From: Cognatitamlana onchidii
GTDB taxonomy: Bacteria; Bacteroidota; Bacteroidia; Flavobacteriales; Flavobacteriaceae
Assembly (NCBI RefSeq): GCF_004804355.1
Contig: NZ_SRWZ01000001.1
Span: forward strand, 248,001-312,000
DNA: 64,000 nt
Reading direction: 5' to 3'
This document shows, in pieces, positions 53,521 to 63,954 of this stretch; the first letter of the stretch is position 1, and every line of letters starts with the position of its first letter. The position numbers and the translations under genes are program-made. Under the pieces are notes generated by a model. It did no database searches. It saw only the letters and a program-made list of their open reading frames with translations, and was not told the origin of the DNA.

Positions 53521-54617
53521 TAATTCGTTTTCAATAAATTCTCTACTTCATCAACAATATCACTTGTGGCATTTACAAGGGCTAATTTTTTAATGTTTTG
53601 TCCTAACTCTTTTTGTTTATCTGAAGAAGCAATTAATTGTGAAAACTTATTTTCAAAATCTGCTTCTAAATCTTCTTCTTTTATTATCATTGCTGCCTCC
53701 TTATTAACAATAGCCATGGCGTTCTTTGTTTGATGATCTTCAGCAACATTAGGAGAAGGAATAAAAATTACCGGTTTACCTACAATACACAACTCGGATA
53801 CGGAACTTGCTCCTGCCCTAGATATCACAATATCGGCAGCGGCATATGCTAAATCCATATCGTTCAAAAACTCAAACACTTGAACATTTTTGGTGTTATT
53901 ATATATTTTATATTGTTCATAATAAAGCTTCCCACATTGCCATATAATTTGAACATTTTGTGTATCAAAAAAATCTAATTCTTTTTCTATTAATTGGTTA
54001 ATGCGTCTGGCCCCCAAACTACCTCCAATAACCAAAAGTGTATTTTTTCCATGCTTTAAACCAAAAAAGTCTTTAGCCTCAACAGTTTTGGATTCCACAT
54101 CTAAAAGTCCTTGTCGTACTGGATTCCCTGTTTTAATAATCTTGTCCTTTGGAAAAAATCGCTCTAAATTATCGTAGGCTACACAAACCTTACTGGCCTT
54201 TTTTGACAACAACTTATTAGTTATTCCGGGGTAAGAATTTTGCTCTTGAATTAAAGTAGGAATGTTATTAGCAGCTGCCACGTGCAACAATGGCCCGCTT
54301 GCAAAACCACCGGTACCAATTGCAATATCTGGCTTAAATGACTTAACTATTTGTTTAGACTTCCATAGACTACTTATAAGCTTAAACGGAAAGCTTAAAT
54401 TCTTTAATGTTAATTGTCTTTGAATTCCAGAAATCCACAACCCTTTAATTTTATACCCTGCCTGAGGAACTTTTTCCATTTCCATTCTATCCTTTGCACC
54501 AACAAATAAAAATTCCGAATCAGGAAAACGTAGTTTCAGTTCATTTGCTATAGCAATAGCAGGGTAAATATGACCTCCCGTTCCTCCTCCAGATAATATG
54601 ATTCTGTACTTACTCAT
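53520..54617 (-). CDS. murG: MurG, lipid II synthase (GlcNAc transferase)
   Basis: The 365-residue GT-B enzyme begins [21 protein letters not shown], the first glycine-rich loop, and has [32 protein letters not shown] and the UDP-GlcNAc site [13 protein letters not shown]. It transfers GlcNAc to lipid I on the inner face of the membrane to make lipid II. It overlaps ftsW and murC by one base at each end, so it is tightly coupled. Confidence 0.96.
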   Translation of the reverse strand: MSKYRIILSGGGTGGHIYPAIAIANELKLRFPDSEFLFVGAKDRMEMEKVPQAGYKIKGLWISGIQRQLTLKNLSFPFKLISSLWKSKQIVKSFKPDIAIGTGGFASGPLLHVAAANNIPTLIQEQNSYPGITNKLLSKKASKVCVAYDNLERFFPKDKIIKTGNPVRQGLLDVESKTVEAKDFFGLKHGKNTLLVIGGSLGARRINQLIEKELDFFDTQNVQIIWQCGKLYYEQYKIYNNTKNVQVFEFLNDMDLAYAAADIVISRAGASSVSELCIVGKPVIFIPSPNVAEDHQTKNAMAIVNKEAAMIIKEEDLEADFENKFSQLIASSDKQKELGQNIKKLALVNATSDIVDEVENLLKTN

Positions 54618-55810
54618 TATATGGTTTCTGATAGTATTTCTAAGGGATTTTCCTCGTTAATTTCCCGCTCCTTTATCTCTTCTCTTTTTGCACTTACACT
54701 TAGTATGATTCCGATAGCCAAACAAGTCATCCAAATAGATGTCCCACCACTACTAATTAACGGCAAAGTCTGTCCCGTAACCGGAAACAACTCTACAGCT
54801 ACCGCCATATTTATTAAGGCTTGAAACACAATTGGCAAGCCCACACCCAGTACTAAAAGTTTACCAAAAATAGTATCTGACTTTTGAGCAACAATCACAA
54901 TTCTAAATAACAGCCACAAATACAAGATCATTATTACAAAACCTCCAAGTAGACCATATTCCTCAATTATAATAGCGAATATAAAATCTGATGATGATTG
55001 AGGTAAAAAGTTCTTTTGCAAACTTTTCCCTGGTCCTAAACCTTGAATTCCTCCAGTGGCAATAGCTATTTTAGCTTTTTCAATTTGGTAATCTGCTTCT
55101 GTATCTTCTGGGTTTGAAAAGCTTTCAATTCTTCCCATCCATGTATCCACTCTATTAGGCATGGCATCAGGAAAGGCCTTTGCTACAAGTATAAAAAGTG
55201 TTAAAACTAAAACACCAGACCCAATGATTATAGCCAAATACCTGATAGGATAACCTCCCAAAAACACCAGCATGATGACCATTAAAAAAATAATAGCTGT
55301 TGTTGAAAAATTAGCAGGTAGTATAAGAATGAGCACCAAAAATACTGGCAACCATAGAGGTAAAATTGAATCTTTAAAAGAAATTTCTTTGTCTGCTATT
55401 TTAGACATATATCTGGCTACATAAACCAACAAAACAACCGCCGCCAAAGTAGAGGTTTGAAAAGACATCCCAACAAAAGGAATTTGAATCCATCTGCTAG
55501 CATTAGCACCTTCTATAGTAGTTCCTTGCAACATGGTTAGACCTAAAAGCACTAAAACAATTGGTATCATTATTAGCGACAAACCCTTAAAATACCGATA
55601 TGGAATTTTATGCACCCCATACATAATAGCAAATCCTAAAACCAGATGAACAAAATGTTTAATAAAAAAAGCGAAGGTATTACTGCCGCCTCCTTTATAA
55701 GCTAAATTACTGGCAGCACTATAAACAGGCAAGAATGACAAAATAGCCAACAACGCTACAATTGCCCAAATTAACCTATCTCCTTTTATGTTTTTAAATA
55801 CAGATTGCAC
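54617..55810 (-). CDS. ftsW: FtsW, SEDS-family septal peptidoglycan polymerase
   Basis: The 397-residue protein has about ten TM helices and SEDS motifs: [40 protein letters not shown] and the C-terminal [23 protein letters not shown]. FtsW polymerises glycan chains at the septum with its cognate class B PBP (the ftsI product upstream). It lies between murD and murG, the standard order. Confidence 0.94.
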   Translation of the reverse strand: MQSVFKNIKGDRLIWAIVALLAILSFLPVYSAASNLAYKGGGSNTFAFFIKHFVHLVLGFAIMYGVHKIPYRYFKGLSLIMIPIVLVLLGLTMLQGTTIEGANASRWIQIPFVGMSFQTSTLAAVVLLVYVARYMSKIADKEISFKDSILPLWLPVFLVLILILPANFSTTAIIFLMVIMLVFLGGYPIRYLAIIIGSGVLVLTLFILVAKAFPDAMPNRVDTWMGRIESFSNPEDTEADYQIEKAKIAIATGGIQGLGPGKSLQKNFLPQSSSDFIFAIIIEEYGLLGGFVIMILYLWLLFRIVIVAQKSDTIFGKLLVLGVGLPIVFQALINMAVAVELFPVTGQTLPLISSGGTSIWMTCLAIGIILSVSAKREEIKEREINEENPLEILSETI

Positions 55811-55822
55811 AAAAAAATAGTT

Positions 55823-57160
55823 TTATAAATTCCTTACTGATTCTTTAAACTGACGCCCTCTATCTTCATAGTTTTCAAACAAATCGAAACTTGCACAAGC
55901 AGGCGACAGCAAAACATTGTCACCAGATTCGGCCAACTTGTATGCAATTTTTACGGCTTCACTCATAAATTGAGTCTCAACGATTACATCGACCATATTC
56001 CCAAACGTCTGCATCAGCTTTTCGTTATCCACACCAAGACAAATAATAGCTTTCACCTTTTCATTAACAAATGAGAATAACTCCTCATAATTATTACCTT
56101 TATCTACACCACCAACAATCCACACGGTCGGAGCATCCATACTTTCTAAAGCATAATAGGTTGCATTTACATTTGTAGCCTTCGAGTCATTGATATATTG
56201 CACTTTATTAATCTTAAGCACTTGCTCTAGACGATGCTCAACACCCTGAAAATTCTCCAAACTTTCTCTTATGGTTTGTTTTCTTATTTTAAGTAAATGC
56301 GCCACGGTAGAGGCCGCCATCGCGTTTTTTATATTGTGCTTTCCCTCTAGTGCTAATTTTGTTGTTGGCATAACTATCTTATTATTATTTATTGTTATCT
56401 TAATTTCATCATTATCTAAATACGCACCGTTTCCCACAGGTTTTTCCAAAGAAAATGGTAACAGTGTAGATTGGACAGGATGTTTTTTTAAATGATTTGT
56501 TATCACTTCGTCATCGGCATCATAAATCAAATAATCTGATTTAGATTGATTCATAGCTATCCTAAACTTTGACCGAATATATTTTTCAAATTCATAATCA
56601 TATCTATCTAAATGGTCTGGTGTAATGTTTAAAAGCACTGCTATTTTCGGTTTAAAATCGATAATATCATCTAATTGAAAACTACTTATCTCGAGTACGT
56701 AGTTCTCATAATTATGTTCCAAAACCTGTTTAGCAAAACTATCCCCTATATTACCTGCTAATCCAACGTTTAAATCATTTTTCAACAGATGATATGTTAG
56801 AGACGCTGTTGTTGTTTTTCCATTACTACCTGTAATGCCAACAATAGTACCATCGGTAAATGCTGCAGCAAATTCAATCTCAGACACCACAGGAATACCA
56901 TTTGCTCTTATTGCCATTACCATGGCCACTTTATCTGGAATACCAGGGCTTTTCATCACCAGATCTGCATTCAAAATTTTAGATTCGGTATGGGTTTCAT
57001 CCTCCCATTCAATCTCATTATTTATAAGAACTTGTTTATAGACTTCTTTTATTTTTCCTTTATCTGAAACAAAAACCTCAAAACCTCTATCTAAACCTAA
57101 AAGCGCCGTACCTACACCGCTTTCTCCTCCCCCTAATACAACCAGCCTTTGTTTAATCAT
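55823..57160 (-). CDS. murD: UDP-N-acetylmuramoylalanine-D-glutamate ligase MurD
   Basis: The 445-residue Mur ligase has an N-terminal VVLGGGESGVGTALL, the ATP loop GITGSNGKTTTASLTYHLL (near 108-126), LEISSFQLD specific to MurD, NITPDHLDRY and INDSKATN. It adds D-glutamate to UDP-MurNAc-L-alanine. It lies 12 bp upstream of ftsW and 35 bp downstream of mraY. Confidence 0.96.
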   Translation of the reverse strand: MIKQRLVVLGGGESGVGTALLGLDRGFEVFVSDKGKIKEVYKQVLINNEIEWEDETHTESKILNADLVMKSPGIPDKVAMVMAIRANGIPVVSEIEFAAAFTDGTIVGITGSNGKTTTASLTYHLLKNDLNVGLAGNIGDSFAKQVLEHNYENYVLEISSFQLDDIIDFKPKIAVLLNITPDHLDRYDYEFEKYIRSKFRIAMNQSKSDYLIYDADDEVITNHLKKHPVQSTLLPFSLEKPVGNGAYLDNDEIKITINNNKIVMPTTKLALEGKHNIKNAMAASTVAHLLKIRKQTIRESLENFQGVEHRLEQVLKINKVQYINDSKATNVNATYYALESMDAPTVWIVGGVDKGNNYEELFSFVNEKVKAIICLGVDNEKLMQTFGNMVDVIVETQFMSEAVKIAYKLAESGDNVLLSPACASFDLFENYEDRGRQFKESVRNL

Positions 57161-57195
57161 TACGCTTTTTTTAGCCTGTTACTATTTAAACTCGG

Positions 57196-58437
57196 CTACC
57201 TGATTTTCAACGTTACTATTGAGACAATAGCAAGCAAAATTCCTATAATCCAGAATCTTGTCACTATTTTACTTTCATGATACCCAGACTTTTGATAGTG
57301 ATGATGTAAGGGCGACATTTTAAAAATGCGTCGACCCTCTCCATACTTCTTCCTGGTGTACTTAAACCAACTTACCTGCATGATTACCGATAAATTTTCT
57401 GCCAAAAATATGCCGCACAAAACAGGTATAAGCCATTCTTTACGAACGGCTATTGCAATAACTGCAATAATACCGCCTATAGTTAAACTCCCCGTATCTC
57501 CCATAAAAACTTGGGCAGGATAGGTGTTGTACCATAAAAAACCAATGAGCGCCCCTACAAACGCTGCTATGTAAATGGTAATCTCCTCAACCCTCGGGAT
57601 ATACATAATATTCAAGTAGTCCGAAAAAATAATATTACCAGAAACCCAAGCAAAAATCCCAAGCGTTAGAACAATAATAGCCGAAGTACCTGCAGCTAAA
57701 CCGTCTATACCATCTGTTAAATTAGCACCATTAGATACAGCTGTAATTATGATTATGGCAACAAGAATAAAAATGACCCAAGCATATTTTTCTAAAACTG
57801 GACTCACCCATGTAATGAGTTTTGCATAATCAAACTCGTTCCCTTTAACAAATGGGATGGTTGTTTTAGTTGATTTAATCTCTTCCTGAAACAATTTCGA
57901 TGGCGCAATATTCGAATCTTGCTCCAATAAAACCTGACGTTCATGAAGAGGTAATTTCTCTTTTATAGTTACATCCTGATGAAAGAATAAGGTTGCGCCC
58001 ACGATTACACCAAGTCCTACCTGACCTAAAACCTTAAAACGTCCTTTTAACCCTTCTTTATCATTTTTAAACTTTTTAATATAATCGTCGATAAAACCAA
58101 TAACTCCCATCCAAAGTGTTGTAACAATGAGCAGAATGATATATATATTTTCAAGTTTAGCCAGAAGCAAAACCGGAACCAGAGTCGCCAATATGATAAT
58201 AATACCTCCCATAGTTGGTGTACCAGCTTTTTCTTTCTGCCCATCCAAACCAAGATCTCTAATGGTCTCTCCAACTTGTTGCCTAAGTAAAAACTGTATG
58301 ATTCGCTTACCATAAATAGTTGATATTAACAGTGACAAAATCATAGCCAATGCAGCCCTAAAGGTTAAGAAACCAAAAAGTGACGCTCCTGGAACTTGAA
58401 ATTGTGACTCTAAATATTCAAATAGATAGTATAACAT
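57196..58437 (-). CDS. mraY: MraY, phospho-MurNAc-pentapeptide transferase
   Basis: The 413-residue membrane enzyme has about ten TM helices, an early [20 protein letters not shown] (catalytic aspartates), [31 protein letters not shown] and SPLHHHYQ near the C-terminus. It makes lipid I on undecaprenyl phosphate. It is about 50 residues longer than the E. coli enzyme because of an insert around residues 155-205 in an extracytoplasmic or loop region, which I recall is usual in Bacteroidota. Confidence 0.96.
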   Translation of the reverse strand: MLYYLFEYLESQFQVPGASLFGFLTFRAALAMILSLLISTIYGKRIIQFLLRQQVGETIRDLGLDGQKEKAGTPTMGGIIIILATLVPVLLLAKLENIYIILLIVTTLWMGVIGFIDDYIKKFKNDKEGLKGRFKVLGQVGLGVIVGATLFFHQDVTIKEKLPLHERQVLLEQDSNIAPSKLFQEEIKSTKTTIPFVKGNEFDYAKLITWVSPVLEKYAWVIFILVAIIIITAVSNGANLTDGIDGLAAGTSAIIVLTLGIFAWVSGNIIFSDYLNIMYIPRVEEITIYIAAFVGALIGFLWYNTYPAQVFMGDTGSLTIGGIIAVIAIAVRKEWLIPVLCGIFLAENLSVIMQVSWFKYTRKKYGEGRRIFKMSPLHHHYQKSGYHESKIVTRFWIIGILLAIVSIVTLKIR

Positions 58438-58474
58438 AGTTGGTTTTATTTCTATTTATTACTAGCTGCTAGCT

Positions 58475-59938
58475 TCATTTCTGCATTTGACTTAAACACT
58501 CCTTAACAATTTTTAAATCGTCAAAATCAAAACGCTCTCCCTTAATCTCCTGATAGGTTTCATGACCTTTTCCTGCTACGAGTATAATATCGTTAGGCTG
58601 CGCCATTTGGCAAGCAGCCTTTATAGCCTGATACCGATCTTCAATAGTTAATGTTTTTTTAAAATTTTGAGGTTCCACACCAGCTTCAATTTCATCAAGA
58701 ATAACCTTAGGATCTTCACCCCGCGGGTTATCGTTAGTAAAAATCACTTTAGTACTTAATACTGTGGCAATATGCCCCATTTTAGGTCGTTTCGTTCTAT
58801 CCCTATCGCCACCACAACCTACCACTGTGATTAACTCTTCGTTTTTAGTTCTTATGCTATTTATTGTATCTAACACGTTCTTTAAAGCATCAGGTGTATG
58901 CGCATAGTCTACAATGGCGGTAATATTATCTTTAGACTCTATATACTGAAAACGACCACTTACATTTTCTAAATCACTAATCAGCCTTAAGACCTCTCCT
59001 TTTTCTAATCCAAGCAATTCTGAAACAGCATAAATAGCCAAGACATTATAGGCATTAAAATTTCCAATAAGCTTAGTCCAAACCTCACTGTCATTTACCT
59101 TTAACAGCAAACCACCAAACTGATTCTCTAAAATTTGAGCTTTATAATCTGCATACTGCTTAAGGGCATAGGTTTTCTTCTTAGCCTTGGTATTTTGAAG
59201 CATATACAAACCGTTTTTGTCGTCGACATTCGATAAAGCAAAAGCGGTTTGAGGTAACTCATCGAAAAACTTCTTTTTAACATTTCTATATTCAGCAAAA
59301 GTTTTATGGTAATCTAAATGATCATGAGATAAATTTGTAAAAACTCCACCTTCAAAATGCAGGCCTTCCGTTCTATATTGATGTATTCCATGAGAACTCA
59401 CCTCCATGAAGCAAAATTCAACTCCAGCTTCGCTCATCATACTCAAGTAGCGGTTAATACTTATAGAATCGGGTGTTGTATGAGTTGCTGCGTATTCCTG
59501 ATTATCAACCAAAACTTTTACAGTAGAAAGCAAACCTACTTTATAACCAGCCTTTTTAAATAGCTGATACAACAAGCTCGCTACAGTTGTTTTTCCATTG
59601 GTTCCCGTAACTCCAACCAACCCTAAATTCTCGGACGGGCTACCAAAATAGTTTGAAGCCATAATAGCCATAGCTTTGTTTGAACTATCAACCTCTACAT
59701 AGGTTACCCCATCCACTAAATCACCTGGCATAACTTCACAGACCACGCTATTCGCACCATTTTCGATCGCTTTTGAGATATAATCATGACCATCAAAAAG
59801 CAAACCTTTAATCGCCACAAAAAGATTATTTCGACTCACTTTTCTTGAATCAAAATTCATAGCATCAATCTCAACTGCAGTACTTCCAACCACAGCATTT
59901 ATAGTCACTTTATACAATATGTCTTTTAATACCTTCAT
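58475..59938 (-). CDS. murE: UDP-MurNAc-tripeptide ligase MurE (meso-DAP type)
   Basis: The 487-residue Mur ligase has DSRKVSRNNLFVAIKG near the N-terminus, the ATP loop GVTGTNGKTTVASLLYQL (near 110-127), TTPDSI and the DNPRGEDP motif near 402-409. DNPR is the marker for meso-diaminopimelate as added amino acid, so the cell wall is of the DAP type. It overlaps the ftsI stop by 4 bp. Confidence 0.95.
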   Translation of the reverse strand: MKVLKDILYKVTINAVVGSTAVEIDAMNFDSRKVSRNNLFVAIKGLLFDGHDYISKAIENGANSVVCEVMPGDLVDGVTYVEVDSSNKAMAIMASNYFGSPSENLGLVGVTGTNGKTTVASLLYQLFKKAGYKVGLLSTVKVLVDNQEYAATHTTPDSISINRYLSMMSEAGVEFCFMEVSSHGIHQYRTEGLHFEGGVFTNLSHDHLDYHKTFAEYRNVKKKFFDELPQTAFALSNVDDKNGLYMLQNTKAKKKTYALKQYADYKAQILENQFGGLLLKVNDSEVWTKLIGNFNAYNVLAIYAVSELLGLEKGEVLRLISDLENVSGRFQYIESKDNITAIVDYAHTPDALKNVLDTINSIRTKNEELITVVGCGGDRDRTKRPKMGHIATVLSTKVIFTNDNPRGEDPKVILDEIEAGVEPQNFKKTLTIEDRYQAIKAACQMAQPNDIILVAGKGHETYQEIKGERFDFDDLKIVKECLSQMQK

Positions 59939-61950
59939 GATGCTTTTAAGACTACAGTTTGATTTGACTTAAGTTTGGTATTTTCACTAATAGACTGCGC
60001 TCTAATTACGCCATGCCCCTCTAAACGCACATTAATATCTACTTGCATATTCTCTAAGAGTACCAGAGCATCCATTGCTGGCATGCCTAATAGATTTGGC
60101 ATAACAGTTTTATAAGTTTGTGCTGTTTCGTAAAACTTTTGAAAACTCACTTCTACATCTGCCACATTCATTTCTAAAGTCTCAACCTCATCTACTAATG
60201 GCGTATCCGTATATATTTTTTGAGCTACTCTTTTAAATACAGGCCCCGAAACATCTGCACCGTAATACCCTACACTTTTATCTGGCTCATGAATAACAAC
60301 GATGCAGGAGTATTTTGGATTTTCTGCTGGAAAATAGCCTGCAAAAGAAGATATATAATTCAGTTTTTCTTTATCCCTATAATCCTTTTGACATGTCCCT
60401 GTTTTACCTGCCATAGAGAAGTTTTTAGAATACAACCTGTGCCCTGTACCATGATCTTTAGCAACTACATTTTTTAATAAATCTTGTAGCTTTCCAATAG
60501 TTTCATCCGAACAGATTTTCTTATTTACAACCTCTCTTTCAAAAGGCTCCACAACCTTATCGAATTCTTTAACCTCCTTTAAAAACCTTGGCTTAACCAT
60601 TACCCCATTATTAGCAACAGCATTATAGAAGGCTAAAGTTTGAAGTGGTGTAAAAGAGACACCGTAACCATAAGCCATCCATTGCAAAGCAATACCACTC
60701 CACCTGCCATTTTTTACTCTAGGGTCGGGAATTATTGGTGAAGGTTCGCCAATTATTGGCAAATCTAAATCCTGATTTAGACTCATGCTATAAAGCCTAT
60801 CAACAAACTTTTCAGGCTGTTTTCGATACCCCTTATCAATCACCTTTACAATGCCCGTATTTGAAGACACCTCGAAAGCTTTAGAAACTGTTATCTCCCC
60901 ATAACCACCATGTTTTGAATCCCTAACTTTCTTTCCATAAAAGCTAATAACTCCTTTTTCTGTATCTACTACATCACTAGTATCAGCCACCTTATCTTCA
61001 AACGCTGCCGCCAAAGCCATCAACTTAAAAGTAGATCCCGACTCATGACTTTCGCCGACTGCATAATTTAAGCGCTCATAATAGTGTCCATTTTTATTTC
61101 TTCCTAAATTAGAAATCGCCCTAATCTCGCCGGTTTTGGTTTCCATTACCACCACACAACCATGATCTGCCTTGTACTTTTCAAGCTGTTCTAATAGTGC
61201 ATGATGCGCTATATCTTGAATATTTACATCAATAGTTGTGTACACATCATAACCATCTTTTGGTTCCACCTCATTAGCGTCGCTTAATGGTTTCCATTGC
61301 CCTTTACCTATCTGTTGTTTCTTGCGATGCCCATCAACACCTCTTAAATACTTAACTCCAAAGGCCCCATCGATACCTGGCCTTGTTACATTTCCTTTTT
61401 CATCAATACGTTCGTAACCGATGGTTCTTTGGGCAATTCCACCCATAGGATGCTCTCGCTTTGTAGTTTGTTCTACAATAAACCCTCCTTTGAAAGTTCC
61501 AAGACTTAGCATAGGAAAACCTCTAAACATAATGTAATCTGAATAGCCAATATTTTTTGCTAACAGATAATACCTATTCCTATTAGCTCTAGCTCTCCTT
61601 AATCTATTTTCAATAGCCCTTGCAGACTTACCATTGTATTTAGCTAAAGATTCTGATAACTCTCGAATATATTTTTCAAAAGTTTTTGCTGAAGGCGCCA
61701 GAGCATCAAAACGTATATCATATTTTGGAATAGAGGTTGCCAATAAATTCCCTTTCACCGAATAAACATTCCCTCTGTTAGCAGGAATAACAACATCTTT
61801 AACCACACGTTTTGTAGCAAGTGCTTTGTACTTTTCCCCTTGAACAAACTGAATGCTTAAAAGTTTAAAGACCACAGCCACCCCAAAGACGAACATGCAT
61901 CCAGCTATAAAATACAAACGGTTTAATATGCCTTTCTCACTTACTGCCAA
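59935..61950 (-). CDS. ftsI: Class B penicillin-binding protein FtsI with C-terminal PASTA domain
   Basis: The 671-residue transpeptidase has one N-terminal TM helix (about 11-31), a dimerisation region, and active-site motifs S306TFK309, S362SN364 and K516TGT519. A PASTA domain closes the protein (about 612-671, VMPNLLGMPAMDALVLLENM). It crosslinks septal peptidoglycan together with FtsW and is the target of beta-lactams. PASTA domains are better known from Gram-positive PBPs and kinases but also occur in Bacteroidota FtsI. Confidence 0.94.
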   Translation of the reverse strand: MAVSEKGILNRLYFIAGCMFVFGVAVVFKLLSIQFVQGEKYKALATKRVVKDVVIPANRGNVYSVKGNLLATSIPKYDIRFDALAPSAKTFEKYIRELSESLAKYNGKSARAIENRLRRARANRNRYYLLAKNIGYSDYIMFRGFPMLSLGTFKGGFIVEQTTKREHPMGGIAQRTIGYERIDEKGNVTRPGIDGAFGVKYLRGVDGHRKKQQIGKGQWKPLSDANEVEPKDGYDVYTTIDVNIQDIAHHALLEQLEKYKADHGCVVVMETKTGEIRAISNLGRNKNGHYYERLNYAVGESHESGSTFKLMALAAAFEDKVADTSDVVDTEKGVISFYGKKVRDSKHGGYGEITVSKAFEVSSNTGIVKVIDKGYRKQPEKFVDRLYSMSLNQDLDLPIIGEPSPIIPDPRVKNGRWSGIALQWMAYGYGVSFTPLQTLAFYNAVANNGVMVKPRFLKEVKEFDKVVEPFEREVVNKKICSDETIGKLQDLLKNVVAKDHGTGHRLYSKNFSMAGKTGTCQKDYRDKEKLNYISSFAGYFPAENPKYSCIVVIHEPDKSVGYYGADVSGPVFKRVAQKIYTDTPLVDEVETLEMNVADVEVSFQKFYETAQTYKTVMPNLLGMPAMDALVLLENMQVDINVRLEGHGVIRAQSISENTKLKSNQTVVLKAS

Positions 61951-61959
61951 GATTGAACT

Positions 61960-62277
61960 TTAATTTTGAGTTTTAACTTTTATTTTTTTTGGTGGAATAT
62001 CAGAAACCTTCAACCCTTTTTCTTGCATAACTTGAACCACATGCGATTCCATTTTTAACATCATAAGCTTAGAACGCCCATCAACGAAAGCTGACCTCAA
62101 CTCTTTAACTTCATTTTTAAGCCTTGCTATTTCGTATACTTTTTTATCTGCATTATGCGAACTTGCAATCATTACAAGTGCTAAACCAGATATAAACAAA
62201 ATGAAACGCCAATTCCTAAAAGCATCATCACTAACTAAAAACGTTCCTTTTAATATGCTATACACCCCTTTTTTCAT
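61960..62277 (-). CDS. ftsL: FtsL-like cell division protein
   Basis: The 105-residue protein has a cytoplasmic N-terminus, one TM helix (FRNWRFILFISGLALVMIAS, about 20-40) and an extracytoplasmic coiled coil (YEIARLKNEVKELRSAFVDGRSKLMMLKMES). Size, topology and the place between rsmH and ftsI fit FtsL (FtsL_2 in Bacteroidota), which links the early and late divisome. It overlaps rsmH by one base. Confidence 0.85.
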   Translation of the reverse strand: MKKGVYSILKGTFLVSDDAFRNWRFILFISGLALVMIASSHNADKKVYEIARLKNEVKELRSAFVDGRSKLMMLKMESHVVQVMQEKGLKVSDIPPKKIKVKTQN

Positions 62278-63173
62278 TACAATTTCTCAGCAATTCTTAG
62301 TTTTGCACTTCTGGCCCTATTATTCTCTTTAACCTCTTCTGAAGAAGGCACTATAAGCCCATTTACCTTTTTAAGGGGAACTTCAAAATTTCCAAACATA
62401 TCGCGCTCTGGTTCCCCCTCAAACATGCCATTCCTAATAAATCTTTTTACCAACCTATCTTCCAGAGAGTGATACGAAATAAAGCTCAATCGCCCACCTG
62501 TATCTAAAAGCTCAGGCGTTTGCAACAAAAACTCCTTTAACACTTCAATTTCTTGATTAACCTCTATTCTTATAGCTTGATATATTTGCGCAAGAACCTT
62601 ATTTTCATGTCTAGGCGGCAAAAACTTTTTCAAAATGGCTTTTAACTGCTTACTGGTTACTATTTGTTCATTTCTTCTATTTTCTACAATCAGTCGTGCC
62701 ATGGCTGGTGCCGACCTTAACTCCCCATATTGAGACAATACCCGCCTCAAAGACTCCTCTTCATACTCATTAACCACATGAAAAGCAGACAACTCATTTT
62801 GCCGATTCATCCGCATATCCAGGTCTGCCTCAAAACGTGTAGAAAAACCTCTTTCTGCCATATCAAATTGATGAGACGACACCCCGAAATCAGCAAGAAT
62901 CCCATCAACCTTTTTTACACCATGAAACCTTAAAAAGCGCTTGATATACCTAAAGTTTTCATGTATTAAAGTAAACCTATCATCATCTAAAGCATTTGCT
63001 AAAGCATCTTCATCTTGATCAAAAGCATATAATCTCCCACGATCATTTAGCCTGTTCAATATTTCTTTGCTATGACCACCACCACCAAACGTAACATCGA
63101 CATACACACCCGACGGATTAATATTTAACCCATCCACCGTTTCGTTTAAAAGCACTGGATTATGATATTCCAT
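62277..63173 (-). CDS. rsmH: 16S rRNA (cytosine-1402-N4)-methyltransferase RsmH
   Basis: I prefer the ATG at 63173 (298 residues, starting EYHNPVLLNETVDGL) over the in-frame ATG at 63182. SAM motif VDVTFGGGGHSKEIL (near 25-39), FDQDEDAL, GILADFGVSSHQFD and SFISYHSLEDRLVKRF are characteristic. It methylates N4 of C1402 in the ribosomal P site. It overlaps the mraZ 3' end by 14 bp. Confidence 0.95.
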   Translation of the reverse strand: MEYHNPVLLNETVDGLNINPSGVYVDVTFGGGGHSKEILNRLNDRGRLYAFDQDEDALANALDDDRFTLIHENFRYIKRFLRFHGVKKVDGILADFGVSSHQFDMAERGFSTRFEADLDMRMNRQNELSAFHVVNEYEEESLRRVLSQYGELRSAPAMARLIVENRRNEQIVTSKQLKAILKKFLPPRHENKVLAQIYQAIRIEVNQEIEVLKEFLLQTPELLDTGGRLSFISYHSLEDRLVKRFIRNGMFEGEPERDMFGNFEVPLKKVNGLIVPSSEEVKENNRARSAKLRIAEKL

Positions 63174-63630
63174 GATCGTCATCGTCTTGTCCCATTACTT
63201 CCTCTGCTAAATCCGCAAAATCAACTGCTGCATCATCAATAGCCTGTTCATACAAATCTTTATCCCATATTTCAATAATATTAATAGCTGAAGCCACTAC
63301 AATATTTTTTGAAATACTTGCAAACACCGTTAAATCCTTTGGCACTAGCAACCTTCCATTTATATCAACCTCGACCATTTTGGCTCCTGCCGTAAATCGT
63401 CTGATAAAATCGTTATTCTTCTTCTTGAACTTATTCAGCTTATTCATTTTCTGCATGAGCATTTGCCACTCACCCATTGGATAGAGCTCCAAGCACTTTT
63501 GAAAGACTGAGCGGCGAATTACAAACCCATCTTGCAACACCGCAGACAATTGCTTTTTGATAGCAGCAGGCATCATTAATCTGCCTTTTGCATCAACTTT
63601 ACAATCGTATGTTCCTGTTATTAAGTCCAA
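63160..63630 (-). CDS. mraZ: Transcriptional regulator MraZ
   Basis: The 156-residue protein has two MraZ repeats with DxKGR motifs: CKVDAKGRLMMPAAIKKQL (10-28) and VEVDINGRLLVPKDLTVFA (near 87-105; the second has NGR). MraZ is an AbrB-like swapped-hairpin DNA-binding oligomer that represses the dcw operon by binding direct repeats upstream of itself. Such repeats are present at 63682-63707. It is the first gene of the cluster. Confidence 0.95.
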   Translation of the reverse strand: MDLITGTYDCKVDAKGRLMMPAAIKKQLSAVLQDGFVIRRSVFQKCLELYPMGEWQMLMQKMNKLNKFKKKNNDFIRRFTAGAKMVEVDINGRLLVPKDLTVFASISKNIVVASAINIIEIWDKDLYEQAIDDAAVDFADLAEEVMGQDDDDHGIS

Positions 63631-63663
63631 AGCGGGTTAGTTGAAAATTAAATGTTTGAGTTT

Positions 63664-63671
63664 CAAATATA
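63664..63671 (-). promoter_or_regulatory. -7 promoter element (TATATTTG) for mraZ/dcw operon
   Basis: TATATTTG on the minus strand lies 33 nt upstream of the mraZ ATG, giving a start site near 63657 or a little downstream. Confidence 0.65.
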
Positions 63672-63681
63672 TCGAAAAATT

Positions 63682-63707
63682 TACCACATTTTACCACTTC
63701 ATACCAC
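63682..63707 (-). promoter_or_regulatory. MraZ operator: three GTGGTA boxes at 10-bp period
   Basis: On the minus strand GTGGTA occurs at 63702-63707, 63692-63697 and 63682-63687, exactly 10 bp apart, so all lie on one face of the helix. In E. coli and Mycoplasma, MraZ binds such short phased direct repeats with a GTG-rich core before mraZ. The array begins 10 nt upstream of the -7 element and covers the -33 region, so bound MraZ should block RNA polymerase. Confidence 0.8.
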
Positions 63708-63922
63708 TTTGTTAATAAATTTTCGACCAAATCATTTATTAGACCGATTTAAAACGAAGTGATTTACCACCAACTGTGAAGTCTCCCTCGCTTTAACATA
63801 AGTTTCTATTCATAAAATAATGTTAACATCTTTTATTATTTATGGATTTCACCCATCAAAAACATCTCAATGAGATTTTTTTGTGAAACGAATAATTATC
63901 ATGGAAATACCAATGATTTAAC

Positions 63923-63930
63923 TATATTTG
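63923..63930 (+). promoter_or_regulatory. -7 promoter element (TATATTTG) for the divergent hydrolase
   Basis: TATATTTG followed by TTTTG lies 24 nt upstream of the ATG at 63955. Confidence 0.6.
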
Positions 63931-63954
63931 TTTTGAACGACTGACTAACGACAG

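Larger units (their letters stand above)
63631..63954. other. dcw control region and divergent promoter
   Basis: This 324-bp gap between mraZ and the divergent hydrolase holds the mraZ -7 element (63664-63671), three phased GTGGTA boxes (63682-63707), a lone fourth GTGGTA box (63775-63780 on the minus strand), and the TATATTTG element for the hydrolase (63923-63930). The mraZ leader is about 30 nt. I see no ORF or RNA gene. Confidence 0.6.

Noticed and set aside
59935-63630. Missing murF as a sign of a disrupted dcw cluster
   Set aside because: Flavobacteria commonly carry murF away from the cluster, and the gene joints here are intact overlaps or short gaps.
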